A DNA stretch of 64,000 nt from Streptomyces sp. NBC_01451 (lineage in GTDB: Bacteria > Actinomycetota > Actinomycetes > Streptomycetales > Streptomycetaceae), in NCBI RefSeq assembly GCF_036227485.1, contig NZ_CP109479.1, positions 5,890,001 to 5,954,000 on the forward strand. Reading direction: 5' to 3'. Below the pieces are notes generated by a model. It saw nothing but the letters and a program-made list of their open reading frames with translations. It had not been told where the DNA came from and did not search any database. Positions within the stretch are counted from its first letter, which is position 1, and every line of letters starts with the position of its first letter. Both the position numbers and the translations under genes were made by a program. Shown here piece after piece: positions 20,383 to 28,257 of this stretch.

Positions 20383-20464
20383 GGCGGTGTGCCCGAGCGG
20401 CCAAAGGGAGCAGACTGTAAATCTGCCGGCTCAGCCTACCCAGGTTCGAACCCTGGCGCCGCCA
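20383..20464 (+). tRNA. tRNA-Tyr (GTA)
   Basis: Acceptor stem GGCGGTG/CGCCGCC, anticodon GTA at 20417-20419, long variable arm (GCCGGCTCAGCCTACC region) as in bacterial tRNA-Tyr, T-loop GTTCGAA. The 3' CCA is not encoded. It reads on the plus strand and ends just before a strong terminator. Confidence 0.96.
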
Positions 20465-20472
20465 CAGGTGAG

Positions 20473-20520
20473 AGAGGCCCTCTTTCCTCTGCTATTACGC
20501 AGAGGAAAGAGGGTCTTTTC
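20473..20520 (+). terminator. Rho-independent terminator after tRNA-Tyr
   Basis: A perfect 15-bp stem, CCCTCTTTCCTCTGC (20478-20492) and its complement (20499-20513), with loop TATTAC. The stem extends further through A:T and G:T pairs and is followed by TCTTTT. Confidence 0.9.
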
Positions 20521-20560
20521 GTTGCGGTCGCACAGTCAGGCCATGAGGGAGAGTGACCCC

Positions 20561-20803
20561 ATGTCATCGCTGTCACGGCCGTCGTTCGTGTCGTCGTCCC
20601 GTCGCCGGAGCTGTCCCGAGTGCCGGCGGGAGATCGCTGTCGTCGCCGGGAGGTTCGCGCGGCACGATCCGCAGGGCGCCCGGGGGAGTGGTGAGCTCGT
20701 CTCGTGTCCGGGGTCGCGGCGGCAGGCGGAACTCGGGGCGGTCCAGCCGTCGTTGGACGGGTACGTCCAACCCGAATTCCCCGGCCAGCTGCCCCTCTTC
20801 TAG
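20561..20803 (+). CDS. Small hypothetical protein with CPEC motif
   Basis: 80-aa protein of unknown function. It has one CxxC pair (SCPECRREIAVVAG) and a C-terminal hydrophobic tail QPEFPGQLPLF. I chose the ATG at 20561 with GGGAGAG upstream; an ATG at 20543 would add six residues. It resembles small conserved streptomycete proteins next to tRNA genes. A lone CPEC pair could bind metal only as a dimer or with other ligands. Confidence 0.6.
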   Translation: MSSLSRPSFVSSSRRRSCPECRREIAVVAGRFARHDPQGARGSGELVSCPGSRRQAELGAVQPSLDGYVQPEFPGQLPLF

Positions 20804-20873
20804 CCCTGGCAGCCCTGCCGGTCCCTGCCGAATTTCCGGCCCCGGGAGCCCCGGGACTCCCGACCGGTCGCCC

Positions 20874-21530
20874 TCAGTTCCCCGCCACCGACTTCACCGC
20901 CACTGAAACCGGTGTCGAGCCGCCGATCAGCTCCAGTGTCAGGCCCGCCGTCGCCGGAGTGTCCAGGAGTTCCACCAGGACTGCGGCCACGTCGTCGCGG
21001 GGGACGGCGCCGCGCCCCGTCTCGGCCTCCAGGCGTACTCGGCCCGTGCCCGCGTCGTCCGTCAGGGCGCCGGGGCGCAGGATCGTCCAGTCGAGCGCGT
21101 CCAGGCCGCTGACGTACGCGTCCGCCTCGCCCTTCGCCCGCTGGTAGACGTCGAAGACGTCGTCGCCCCGGTGGGCCGGATCCGCGCCCATCGACGACAC
21201 GACCAGATGCCTGCGTACTCCCGCCCGGACCGCCGCGTCCGCGAACAGCACCGCGGCTCCCCGGTCCACCGTGTCCTTGCGGGCCGTCCCGCTGCCCGGG
21301 CCCGCGCCCGCCGCGAAGACCGCCGCGTCAGCGCCCCGCAGCAACTCCGCGACCTCCTCCACCGACGCCGACTCCAGGTCGCACACGACCGGTTCCGCGC
21401 CGGCCGCCCGCAGATCGTCGCTCTGTTCGGGGCGGCGGATGATCCCCGCGACCTCGTCACCGCGCGCGGCGAGCAGACGCTCCAGCCGCAGCGCGATCTG
21501 ACCATGACCTCCAGCGATGACAATGCGCAT
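20874..21530 (-). CDS. NAD(P)-binding atypical SDR
   Basis: 218-aa Rossmann-fold protein of the NAD(P)H-binding/atypical short-chain dehydrogenase group (YwnB/NmrA-like). The dinucleotide motif is IVIAGGHGQIALRL; the mid-domain VVSSMGAD and YQRAKGEAD occupy the catalytic-site region, and LDWTILRPGALTDD is the typical distal motif. ATG at 21530. Substrate unknown. Confidence 0.88.
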   Translation of the reverse strand: MRIVIAGGHGQIALRLERLLAARGDEVAGIIRRPEQSDDLRAAGAEPVVCDLESASVEEVAELLRGADAAVFAAGAGPGSGTARKDTVDRGAAVLFADAAVRAGVRRHLVVSSMGADPAHRGDDVFDVYQRAKGEADAYVSGLDALDWTILRPGALTDDAGTGRVRLEAETGRGAVPRDDVAAVLVELLDTPATAGLTLELIGGSTPVSVAVKSVAGN

Positions 21531-21619
21531 GCCTTCGACCGTACGCCCCGCCGAACCCGTTCGCCGCACAGCCCGTACGCCCCCCGTCCGCTTTGCCGGA
21601 GCCTCACCCTTCCCTCACC

Positions 21620-22861
21620 TCACGACTGCCCCGTACGCCCCTGCCGTGGCAGGTCCAGCGCTGCTACCGCCGGTGTGTTGCAGTACTCCCGTACCGCGCT
21701 CGTCCGTGCCACAACGCGCCCCCTGTGCACCACGATCCGGCTGTAGGCGAGGGACAGCGCGCCGGCCAGACGGTCGCCCCTGACCGCCAGCAGCTCCGCC
21801 GGGAAGCCCGCCTCCACCCGCACCTCCGGCAGGCCGAGCACCGCCCGCGCCGACGCGCTCACGGCGTCGTACGCCTCCTCCGGGCGCAGGCCGTGGCGGG
21901 ACGCGAGCAGGTACGCCGCCTCCAGGGGGTCCCCGCGGCCCACCGGGTTCGACACGTCCCGCAGCGCGCCACTGCCCGCCGCCACCCGCACACCGGCCGC
22001 CCGCAGCAGTCGTACCGGAGCCGTGGCGCGGCGTTCCGCGGCTCCGCAGCCGCCCTGCGGGAGGCACGTCACCGTCACGCCCGCCGCGGCGAGCTGGTCC
22101 GCGGCCCGCGAGGCCACCTCGGCGGGCAGCCGGCCGAGGCCGCCGCAGGGGCCGATGGTCACGCCGGGGCGCAGACCGCCCGCCATCGCCGCGAGACGGG
22201 CCAGGCGGGCCGGGTCGTCACCGTCCGTGTGCAGGTCGACCGGGCAGCCGTGCTCCGAGGCGACCTCCAGGACCGCCTCCACGTAGCCGGTCGGATCGGG
22301 GTCGCGGTCCGGGCAGCCGCCCACCACCGACGCGCCCATCTTCACCGCGTCCCGCAGCATCGCCAGGCCGTCCGCCCCGGCGGCGCCGGTCAGCACGCGG
22401 GGCATCGCCACCGCCGTCAGCTCGGCGAGCCCGCGCAGAGCCCGCCGCGCCTGCAACACGGCGGACAGGGCACCCAGCCCCGGTACGTCGCCGATGCGGA
22501 CGTGCGAGCGCAACGCGGTGGCCCCGTGGCCGAGTTGGAGCAGGGCGGCCTCGGTGGCCCGGCGCTGGACGTCCTGAGGGTCGTACGAGACCGGGCCGTC
22601 GGCGTCGGCGGACAGGGCCGTGTCGCCGTGCGCGTGCGGTTCGGCGGGGGCCGGCAGGAGGAGGTAGCCGCTGAGGTCCACGCGGGTGGCGTACGAGCTG
22701 AGGCTGCCGACCGTGCCGACCGCCTCGATACGACCGCCGCCCAGCCGTACGTCCACGGTCCGGCCGTCGGTGAGACGTGCCCCACAGAGGAGGAGCGCTG
22801 CCGGGTCCCCCGAAGAAGCGGGTGACGAGGAGCGGGGCGGCTGCGGCTGGCTGTCGGGCAT
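21620..22861 (-). CDS. CodA-like amidohydrolase with degenerate active site
   Basis: 413-aa member of the cytosine-deaminase/amidohydrolase family. The N-terminal beta-sandwich and the first metal motif LPAPAEPHAHGDT (HxH) are present, as is the barrel His in DLHTDG. However, where CodA has the catalytic Glu (HxDE) there is Gly. The SH motif is replaced by IGPCGG, and the metal-ligand Asp region reads GSGALRD rather than GxDD. It may have a changed reaction or be inactive. ATG at 22861 with AGGAG 6 nt upstream. Confidence 0.8.
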   Translation of the reverse strand: MPDSQPQPPRSSSPASSGDPAALLLCGARLTDGRTVDVRLGGGRIEAVGTVGSLSSYATRVDLSGYLLLPAPAEPHAHGDTALSADADGPVSYDPQDVQRRATEAALLQLGHGATALRSHVRIGDVPGLGALSAVLQARRALRGLAELTAVAMPRVLTGAAGADGLAMLRDAVKMGASVVGGCPDRDPDPTGYVEAVLEVASEHGCPVDLHTDGDDPARLARLAAMAGGLRPGVTIGPCGGLGRLPAEVASRAADQLAAAGVTVTCLPQGGCGAAERRATAPVRLLRAAGVRVAAGSGALRDVSNPVGRGDPLEAAYLLASRHGLRPEEAYDAVSASARAVLGLPEVRVEAGFPAELLAVRGDRLAGALSLAYSRIVVHRGRVVARTSAVREYCNTPAVAALDLPRQGRTGQS

Positions 22862-23019
22862 CGCGCTCCTGTGCTCGGGGGCGGCTGCGCGCAGGCGGGG
22901 AGACAAGATCACGCAGAGTGAGTCGAGCCTAGGGCGGGCATCCGCCCCTGTTGCGGAGGAGCGCAATAGTCGTACCGGTGTGGTCCGCCGGACGGGAAAG
23001 GTCGCTGGCGAGGGGGTGT

Positions 23020-23055
23020 GGGAGCGGTTGCCGGAGTGGTTGCGGGAGCGGTTGC
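23020..23055 (+). repeat. Three tandem 12-bp repeats
   Basis: GGGAGCGGTTGC, CGGAGTGGTTGC and GGGAGCGGTTGC follow head to tail, then decay into related G-rich sequence. No known role. Confidence 0.7.
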
Positions 23056-23166
23056 GGAAGGGGGCTTCGAGGCTGCTGGGGAAGGGGTTTTGGGAGCCCG
23101 GACGGGACGTGGACGGAGTGCGGAACGGGGGCCGGAACAGGCCGGGGCGGGTGCCGCGAAACGGAT

Positions 23167-23195
23167 TTGGGTGAACGGTGGCGAGCGTGTAATGT
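23167..23195 (+). promoter_or_regulatory. Promoter of tRNA-Thr/tRNA-Met/rpmG
   Basis: TTGGGT (23167-23172) and TAATGT (23190-23195) are spaced by 17 bp. A start near 23202 would lie about 5 nt before mature tRNA-Thr. Confidence 0.6.
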
Positions 23196-23206
23196 CTTCA
23201 TCGCTC

Positions 23207-23279
23207 GCCCCAATAGCTCAGTCGGTAGAGCGTCTCCATGGTAAGGAGAAGGTCTACGGTTCGATTCCGTATTGGGGCT
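23207..23279 (+). tRNA. tRNA-Thr (GGT)
   Basis: Acceptor stem GCCCCAA/TTGGGGC, D-stem GCTC/GAGC, anticodon stem TCTCC/GGAGA with loop ATGGTAA giving anticodon GGT, and T-loop GTTCGAT. No encoded CCA. Confidence 0.96.
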
Positions 23280-23325
23280 CTGGTGTGAGAGGTCCCCGTC
23301 GCAAGGCGGGGTCCGATCGCATCAC

Positions 23326-23398
23326 AGCGGTGTAGCTCAGTCGGTAGAGCAAGCGGCTCATAATCGCTGTGTCACCGGTTCAAGTCCGGTCACCGCTA
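23326..23398 (+). tRNA. tRNA-Met (CAT, elongator type)
   Basis: Acceptor stem AGCGGTG/CACCGCT with a paired first base, anticodon loop CTCATAA (CAT), T-arm GGTTCAAGTCC. A:T pairing at the acceptor end argues for elongator rather than initiator tRNA. The 46-nt spacer after tRNA-Thr includes a small CCCCG/CGGGG hairpin. Confidence 0.94.
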
Positions 23399-23486
23399 CT
23401 GACAGTAGCCGATTGCGGGGTCGGTCCTTCGATCGGCTACTCTCGTATGCGTTCAACGTCCCATCCGTTCGTCAAGGAGCGCTCCT

Positions 23487-23651
23487 GTGGCTGCCACCGA
23501 CGTCCGCCCGAAGATCACGCTGGCCTGCGTGGAGTGCAAGGAGCGGAACTACATCACCAAGAAGAACCGGCGTAACAACCCGGATCGAATGGAGATGAAG
23601 AAGCACTGCCCGCGTTGCAATGCGCACACCGCGCACCGCGAAACGCGATAA
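23487..23651 (+). CDS. rpmG: Ribosomal protein L33 (zinc-type)
   Basis: 54-aa large-subunit ribosomal protein. Cys14, Cys17, Cys41 and Cys44 (LACVECKER and HCPRCNAHT) form an intact zinc ribbon, so this is the C+ form that depends on zinc. GTG at 23487 with AAGGAGC upstream. The tRNA-Thr, tRNA-Met, rpmG, hadAB order matches the order known in mycobacteria. Confidence 0.96.
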   Translation: MAATDVRPKITLACVECKERNYITKKNRRNNPDRMEMKKHCPRCNAHTAHRETR

Positions 23652-23663
23652 ATCAGGCTCGTA

Positions 23664-23702
23664 CTCGAGGCCGTCCCCTGTTGGTTGGGGGGCGGCCTCG
23701 AG
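23664..23702 (+). terminator. Hairpin after rpmG
   Basis: CTCGAGGCCGTCCCC (23664-23678) pairs with GGGGGGCGGCCTCGAG (23687-23702) around an 8-nt loop; no long U-tract, as usual in Streptomyces. Confidence 0.75.
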
Positions 23703-23818
23703 TCGTTACACCAGTCGCGGACCACGCGAGCGCGCGACGATGCGAGTACACGACGACGCGGGTGCGCGGGTACGCGAACCAGTGCGATTCAGGATGCGAT
23801 TCAGGAGGTTCCGAGCCC

Positions 23819-24271
23819 ATGGCGCTCGACCAGTCCTTCGTGGGGCGGTCCTATCCGCCCACCGAGCCCTATGAGGTCGGCCGGGAGAAGATCCGTGAGT
23901 TCGCGGAGGCGGTGGGAGACCGTAACCCTGCGTACACGGACCCCGAGGCCGCCAAGGCCCTCGGTCACGCCGATGTGATCGCCCCGCCCACCTTTGTGTT
24001 CGCGCTCACCTTCAAGGCGGCAGGGGACGTCGTGGCGGATCCGCGGCTCGGCCTGGACTACAGCCGCGTGGTGCACGGCGACCAGAAGTTCACCTATGCC
24101 CGCCCCGTCCGCGCGGGCGACCGGCTCACCGTCACCTCGACCATCGAGGCCATCAAGTCCATGGCGGGCAACGAGATCATCGACATCCGTGGCGAGGTCC
24201 ACGACGAGTCGGGCGAGCACGTCGTGACCGCCTGGACCAAGCTCGTCGCCCGCGCGGCCGAGGAGGGCTGA
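23819..24271 (+). CDS. MaoC/HadA-like hydroxyacyl-thioester dehydratase, subunit A
   Basis: 150-aa hot-dog-fold protein resembling mycobacterial HadA: starts ALDQSFVGRSYPP, then VGREKIREFAEAVGDRNPAY and VIAPPTFVFALTF. In that family HadA is the non-catalytic, substrate-binding partner of HadB in a (3R)-hydroxyacyl-ACP dehydratase of type II fatty-acid synthesis. ATG at 23819 with AGGAGG 10 nt upstream. Four bases separate it from the next gene. Streptomycetes make no mycolic acids, so a general fatty-acid or polyketide-like role is more likely. Confidence 0.88.
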   Translation: MALDQSFVGRSYPPTEPYEVGREKIREFAEAVGDRNPAYTDPEAAKALGHADVIAPPTFVFALTFKAAGDVVADPRLGLDYSRVVHGDQKFTYARPVRAGDRLTVTSTIEAIKSMAGNEIIDIRGEVHDESGEHVVTAWTKLVARAAEEG

Positions 24272-24275
24272 CCCC

Positions 24276-24725
24276 ATGACGGCCAATTCCGCGAACGACT
24301 CCGCGAGGATCACCTATGCCGACGTGGAGGTCGGCACCGAGCTGCCCGCCCAGACGTTTCCCGTGACCCGCGCCACCCTCGTCCAGTACGCGGGTGCCTC
24401 CGGGGACTTCAACCCCATCCACTGGAACGAGAAGTTCGCGGTCGAGGTCGGTCTGCCCGACGTCATCGCGCACGGCATGTTCACGATGGCCGAGGCGATC
24501 CGCGTCGTCACCGACTGGGTCGGCGACCCGGGAGCGGTCGTCGAGTACGGAGTCCGCTTCACCAAGCCGGTCGTCGTCCCCAACGACGGCCAGGGCGCCA
24601 CCATCGAGGTCAGCGGCAAGGTCGGGGCCAAGCTCGACGACAACACGGTCCGCGTCGACCTCCTCGCGAAGTGTGCGGGGCAGAAGGTCCTGGGCATGTC
24701 CCGGGCTGTTGTCCGGCTGAGCTGA
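24276..24725 (+). CDS. MaoC/HadB-like hydroxyacyl-thioester dehydratase, catalytic subunit
   Basis: 149-aa hot-dog dehydratase. The hydratase-2 catalytic motif is intact: Asp44 and His49 in GASGDFNPIHWN, followed by IAHGMFTMAEA. It forms a pair with the upstream HadA-like gene, likely a heterodimeric 3-hydroxyacyl-ACP dehydratase. ATG at 24276, 4 bp after the previous stop. Confidence 0.9.
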   Translation: MTANSANDSARITYADVEVGTELPAQTFPVTRATLVQYAGASGDFNPIHWNEKFAVEVGLPDVIAHGMFTMAEAIRVVTDWVGDPGAVVEYGVRFTKPVVVPNDGQGATIEVSGKVGAKLDDNTVRVDLLAKCAGQKVLGMSRAVVRLS

Positions 24726-24773
24726 GTCCGACCGGGCTGAGTCCGGCAGTTCGGAGGATCCCGGTTTCCGGGT

Positions 24774-24814
24774 CGCGTAAGGGGCGTTCGCCATTGGCGG
24801 GCGCCCCTTACGCG
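24774..24814. terminator. Terminator hairpin after the hadAB-like pair
   Basis: CGCGTAAGGGGCG (24774-24786) and CGCCCCTTACGCG (24802-24814) form a perfect 13-bp stem. It separates the pair from the TetR gene. Confidence 0.8.
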
Positions 24815-24889
24815 AACTCGTCCCACCGCAACTCGCCGCCCGCCCGACCGGCCGCCCGGCTCCCGCCCGACCTCCTCCTCGTGCATCTC

Positions 24890-24919
24890 TTGACATGGTT
24901 AGTGATTGAGCACTAACTT
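24890..24919 (+). promoter_or_regulatory. tetR promoter with operator between -35 and -10
   Basis: TTGACA at 24890-24895 and a weak -10 around 24913-24919 (CTAACT/TAACTT). The palindrome TTAGTGATTGAGCACTAA (24899-24916) fills the spacer, so bound repressor would block RNA polymerase. The -10 ends only about 7 nt before the ATG at 24926, so the transcript is probably leaderless. Confidence 0.7.
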
Positions 24920-24925
24920 TCTCGC

Positions 24926-25486
24926 ATGGTCAGGATGAGCGCAGAGGATCGACGCGAGAGCGTGATTCGCGCCGCGATCGCCGAGTTCGCGCAGAGGGGC
25001 TACTACGGCACCTCCACCGAGGCGATCGCCAAGCGGGTGGGTGTCTCGCAGCCGTACCTCTTCCGGCTCTTCCCGGGCAAGAAGGCGATGTTCGGAGCGG
25101 CCTCCGAGCGGTGCATGGGTGATGTGCGCCGAGTCCTGGGGGTGGCGGCCGAGGGGCTGGAGGGCGAGGAGGCCCTGCACTCCATGGCGAACGCGTACGT
25201 GCAGTTGATCGGCGAGCACCCCGAGCTGCTCCAGATGCAGATGCAGATCTACGTGACCGTCGCCGCCGCCGAGGCTGAGGGTGACCGTGAGTTCGGCGAG
25301 GCCGTACGGGCCGGCTGGATCAAGCTCTGGGACACCGTGGAGGTGCCGGTGGGGGAGGAGACGACGACCTTCCTGGCGTACGGGATGCTCATCAACACCC
25401 TTGCCGCCATGGGGTTTCCGCCAGGGCACCGGGTCTGGCAGGGGATGTGGCCCTCGGCGCAGGTCGGGGGACGGGCCGAAGCCTGA
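24926..25486 (+). CDS. TetR-family transcriptional repressor
   Basis: 186-aa TetR regulator. N-terminal helix-turn-helix: RESVIRAAIAEFAQRGYYGT, then AIAKRVGVSQPYLFRLF. The C-terminal ligand domain is unremarkable. It likely represses itself and the MFS exporter that follows, because an 18-bp palindrome in its promoter recurs before the exporter with 14 of 18 bases the same. I chose the ATG at 24926; it has no Shine-Dalgarno sequence but sits where a leaderless start would be. A second ATG at 24935 is possible. Confidence 0.9.
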   Translation: MVRMSAEDRRESVIRAAIAEFAQRGYYGTSTEAIAKRVGVSQPYLFRLFPGKKAMFGAASERCMGDVRRVLGVAAEGLEGEEALHSMANAYVQLIGEHPELLQMQMQIYVTVAAAEAEGDREFGEAVRAGWIKLWDTVEVPVGEETTTFLAYGMLINTLAAMGFPPGHRVWQGMWPSAQVGGRAEA

Positions 25487-25540
25487 GGGGCACGGGCCCG
25501 GGCTCATGTGTCTTTTCTTGTGTCTTTTTGCCCGCGAAAG

Positions 25541-25558
25541 TTAGTGATCAATAACTAA
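25541..25558 (+). promoter_or_regulatory. Second TetR operator, upstream of the MFS gene
   Basis: TTAGTGATCAATAACTAA matches the tetR operator at 24899-24916 at 14 of 18 positions, with the same TTAGT/ACTAA arms and 8-bp spacing. It lies 15 bp before the MFS start codon. Confidence 0.75.
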
Positions 25559-25573
25559 ACCCGAGGGGGAGCG

Positions 25574-27052
25574 ATGTCACAGCGGCAGGGCAAGCAGCAG
25601 GGCAAGCAACGAGAGCAGAGCGGAACCGGCGCACCGCGCGGCGGAGTCGTCTGGGCGCTCGTCATCACCAGCGTCGCCGGGTTCATGGCGGCCCTCGACA
25701 ACCTCGTCGTCACCACCGCACTGCCCTCCATCCGCAAGGATCTCGGGGGCGGGCTGGGCGACCTGGAATGGACCGTGAGCGCCTACACGCTCACCTTCGC
25801 CGTGCTGCTGATGTTCGGCGCGGCCCTCGGTGACCGCTTCGGCCGCCGCCGGCTCTTCCTCGCCGGGCTCGCCGTCTTCACCGGCGCCTCCGCCGCCGCT
25901 GCCATGGCCCCCGGCATCGACTCGCTGATCGCGGCCCGCGCGGTCCAGGGCGTCGGCGCGGCGATCATGATGCCGTTGACGCTGACCCTGCTCACAGCCG
26001 CCGTACCGGCCGCCAGGCGCGGAATGGCGTTCGGCATCTGGGGTGCCGTCAACGGGCTCGCCGTGGCCTCCGGGCCCCTCATCGGCGGCAGCCTCACCGA
26101 GCACATCTCCTGGCACTGGATCTTCTGGCTGAACGTTCCGCTGGGTCTCGCCCTGCTGCCGCTCGCCCGGCTGCGCCTCGCCGAGTCGTACGGCACCGGC
26201 GCCCCGCTCGACTTCGTCGGCACCGTGCTGGCCAGCGGCGGTCTGTTCGGCATCGTCTACGGGCTCGTGCGCGGCCCGGCCGACGGCTGGACCAGCTCCT
26301 ACGTCCTGACCGGGCTGGTCGCGGGCGGTGCCCTCCTCGTCGCCTTCGTCGTCCACGGCACCCGGGCGAAGAACCCGATGCTGCCGATGCGGCTCTTCCG
26401 CTCCCGCGCCTTCGCCGGGATCAACGCGGCCTCCCTGCTGATGTTCCTCGGGATGTTCGGGTCGATCTTCCTGCTCAGCCAGTACATGCAGGGCGTACTC
26501 GGCTACTCGCCCACCGAGGCGGGCCTGCGGATGCTGCCCTGGACCGGCATGCCGATGCTCGTCGCCCCGATGGCAGGCATCCTCTCCGACCGGATCGGCG
26601 GCCGGCCCGTCGTCGCCACCGGCCTCTTCCTCCAGGCCGCCGGTCTCGGCTACATGGCCCTCGTCGTCACCGCGGACGCCTCCTACGCCGTCCAGCTGCC
26701 CGGCCTGATCACCAGCGGCATCGGCATGGCCCTGTTCTTCGCCCCGGCCGCCAACCTGGTGATGTCCAGCGTCCGCCCGAGCGAGCAGGGCATCGCCTCC
26801 GGCGCCAACAACGCCCTGCGCGAGGTCGGCGGCGCGCTCGGCATCGCCGTCATGGGATCGATCTTCGCGGCCCAGGGCGGTTACGAGACCGGCCAGACCT
26901 TCGTCGACGGCCTCCGCCCCGCCCTCGTGGTCGGCTCCGTGGTGGTCGCCCTCGCGGGCGTCGCGGCCCTCCTGATCCCGGCCGCCCGCCGCCCCGCGCC
27001 GGTGACGGAGCCCGCCGAGCCGACGCCGGTGCTGGAGACGGCCGCCCGCTGA
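25574..27052 (+). CDS. MFS drug exporter, DHA2 (14-helix) type
   Basis: 492-aa proton-driven multidrug exporter of the EmrB/QacA group. Motif A variant GDRFGRRRLFLAG follows TM2; motif C region is GLAVASGPLIGGSL; DNLVVTTALPSIRKDLG is the typical TM1 loop. About fourteen helices. ATG at 25574 with GGGGGAG upstream. Regulated by the neighbouring TetR protein, judging by matching operators. Substrate unknown. Confidence 0.93.
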   Translation: MSQRQGKQQGKQREQSGTGAPRGGVVWALVITSVAGFMAALDNLVVTTALPSIRKDLGGGLGDLEWTVSAYTLTFAVLLMFGAALGDRFGRRRLFLAGLAVFTGASAAAAMAPGIDSLIAARAVQGVGAAIMMPLTLTLLTAAVPAARRGMAFGIWGAVNGLAVASGPLIGGSLTEHISWHWIFWLNVPLGLALLPLARLRLAESYGTGAPLDFVGTVLASGGLFGIVYGLVRGPADGWTSSYVLTGLVAGGALLVAFVVHGTRAKNPMLPMRLFRSRAFAGINAASLLMFLGMFGSIFLLSQYMQGVLGYSPTEAGLRMLPWTGMPMLVAPMAGILSDRIGGRPVVATGLFLQAAGLGYMALVVTADASYAVQLPGLITSGIGMALFFAPAANLVMSSVRPSEQGIASGANNALREVGGALGIAVMGSIFAAQGGYETGQTFVDGLRPALVVGSVVVALAGVAALLIPAARRPAPVTEPAEPTPVLETAAR

Positions 27053-27068
27053 ACCCCGTAGGACCGCT

Positions 27069-27121
27069 GCACGCGCGTGTACGGCCCCGATCCTCACCGG
27101 CGGGGCCGTACACGCGCGTGC
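27069..27121. terminator. Terminator hairpin after the MFS gene
   Basis: A perfect 20-bp stem: the arm beginning GCACGCGCGTG at 27069-27088 and its complement at 27102-27121, with a 13-nt loop. Confidence 0.85.
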
Positions 27122-27188
27122 GGCTCGTCGTCCTGTTGCCGCCCCGTTGTCGTCCGGGGCTGTCAGTGGGGTCTCGTAGTCTTGGCGG

Positions 27189-28244
27189 GTGCAGGAAATC
27201 CACGACGCGCCCCTCGCCCCGCTGACCACCTTCCGGCTCGGCGGTCCCGCGGACCGGCTGATCACGGCGACGACCGACGCCGAGGTCATCGCCGCCGTCC
27301 GCGAGGCCGACGACTCCGGAACCCCGCTGCTGGTCATCGGCGGCGGCTCGAACCTGGTCATCGGCGACAAGGGGTTCGCGGGGACGGCTCTGCGGATCGC
27401 CACGACCGGTGTCTACCTCGACGGCACAGGGCTGGAACTGGCCGCCGGCGAGGTGTGGACGGACGCCGTCGCGCGCACGGTCGAGGCCGGGCTCGCCGGG
27501 ATCGAGTGCCTCGCCGGGATCCCCGGTTCCGCGGGCGCGACGCCCATCCAGAACGTGGGGGCGTACGGCCAGGAGGTGTCCTCGACGATCACCGAGGTCG
27601 TCGCCTACGACCGGGTCACCCGCGAGACGGTCACCCTCACGGGCGCCGAGTGCGACTTCTCGTACCGCCACAGCCGCTTCAAGGCCGAACCCGAGCGCCA
27701 TGTCGTCCTGCGCGTCCGCTTCGCCCTGGAGGACGCGGACGGGCTGTCGGCGCCCCTGAAGTACGCCGAGACGGCGCGCGCCCTCGGCGTCGGGCCCGGT
27801 GAGCGGGTGCCGCTGGAGGCGGCCCGGGAGACCGTGCTGAAGCTGCGCGCCGGGAAGGGCATGGTCCTGGACCCCGAGGACCACGACACCTGGTCCGCCG
27901 GGTCCTTCTTCACCAACCCGATCCTCACGGACGCCGAGTTCGCCGCGTTCCACGCGCGCGTGGCGGAGCGGCTCGGCGCCGACGCCGTACCGCCCGCCTA
28001 CCCGGCCGGGGAGGGCCGCACCAAGACCTCGGCGGCCTGGCTGATCGACAGGGCAGGCTTCACCAAGGGGTACGGCACCGGGCCCGCCCGCATCTCCACC
28101 AAGCACACCCTGGCCCTCACCAACCGCGGCCGGGCCACCACCGAGGACCTGCTCGCCCTCGCCCGCGAGGTCGTCGCCGGCGTCCGGGACGCCTTCGGGG
28201 TCACCCTCGTCAACGAACCGGTGACGGTCGGCGTCAGCCTCTAG
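27189..28244 (+). CDS. murB: UDP-N-acetylenolpyruvoylglucosamine reductase MurB
   Basis: 351-aa FAD enzyme that reduces UDP-GlcNAc-enolpyruvate to UDP-MurNAc in cytoplasmic peptidoglycan synthesis. FAD-binding motifs GGGSNLVIGDKGF and GIPGSAGATPIQNVGAYG are present, along with the active-site Tyr/Arg in SYRHSRFK, the proton-donor Ser in SAGSFFTNP, and the C-terminal Glu in LVNEPVTVG. The GTG at 27189 has no Shine-Dalgarno; TAGTCT at 27177-27182 could be a -10 giving a leaderless message. Confidence 0.95.
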   Translation: MQEIHDAPLAPLTTFRLGGPADRLITATTDAEVIAAVREADDSGTPLLVIGGGSNLVIGDKGFAGTALRIATTGVYLDGTGLELAAGEVWTDAVARTVEAGLAGIECLAGIPGSAGATPIQNVGAYGQEVSSTITEVVAYDRVTRETVTLTGAECDFSYRHSRFKAEPERHVVLRVRFALEDADGLSAPLKYAETARALGVGPGERVPLEAARETVLKLRAGKGMVLDPEDHDTWSAGSFFTNPILTDAEFAAFHARVAERLGADAVPPAYPAGEGRTKTSAAWLIDRAGFTKGYGTGPARISTKHTLALTNRGRATTEDLLALAREVVAGVRDAFGVTLVNEPVTVGVSL

Positions 28245-28257
28245 GGACCCTCCGGGG

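Larger units (their letters stand above)
22862..23206. other. Gene-free stretch before the tRNA-Thr operon
   Basis: No supportable gene in 345 bp. It holds the start region of the amidohydrolase, three tandem 12-bp units (23020-23055) and, at its right end, the promoter of the tRNA-Thr operon. Confidence 0.7.
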
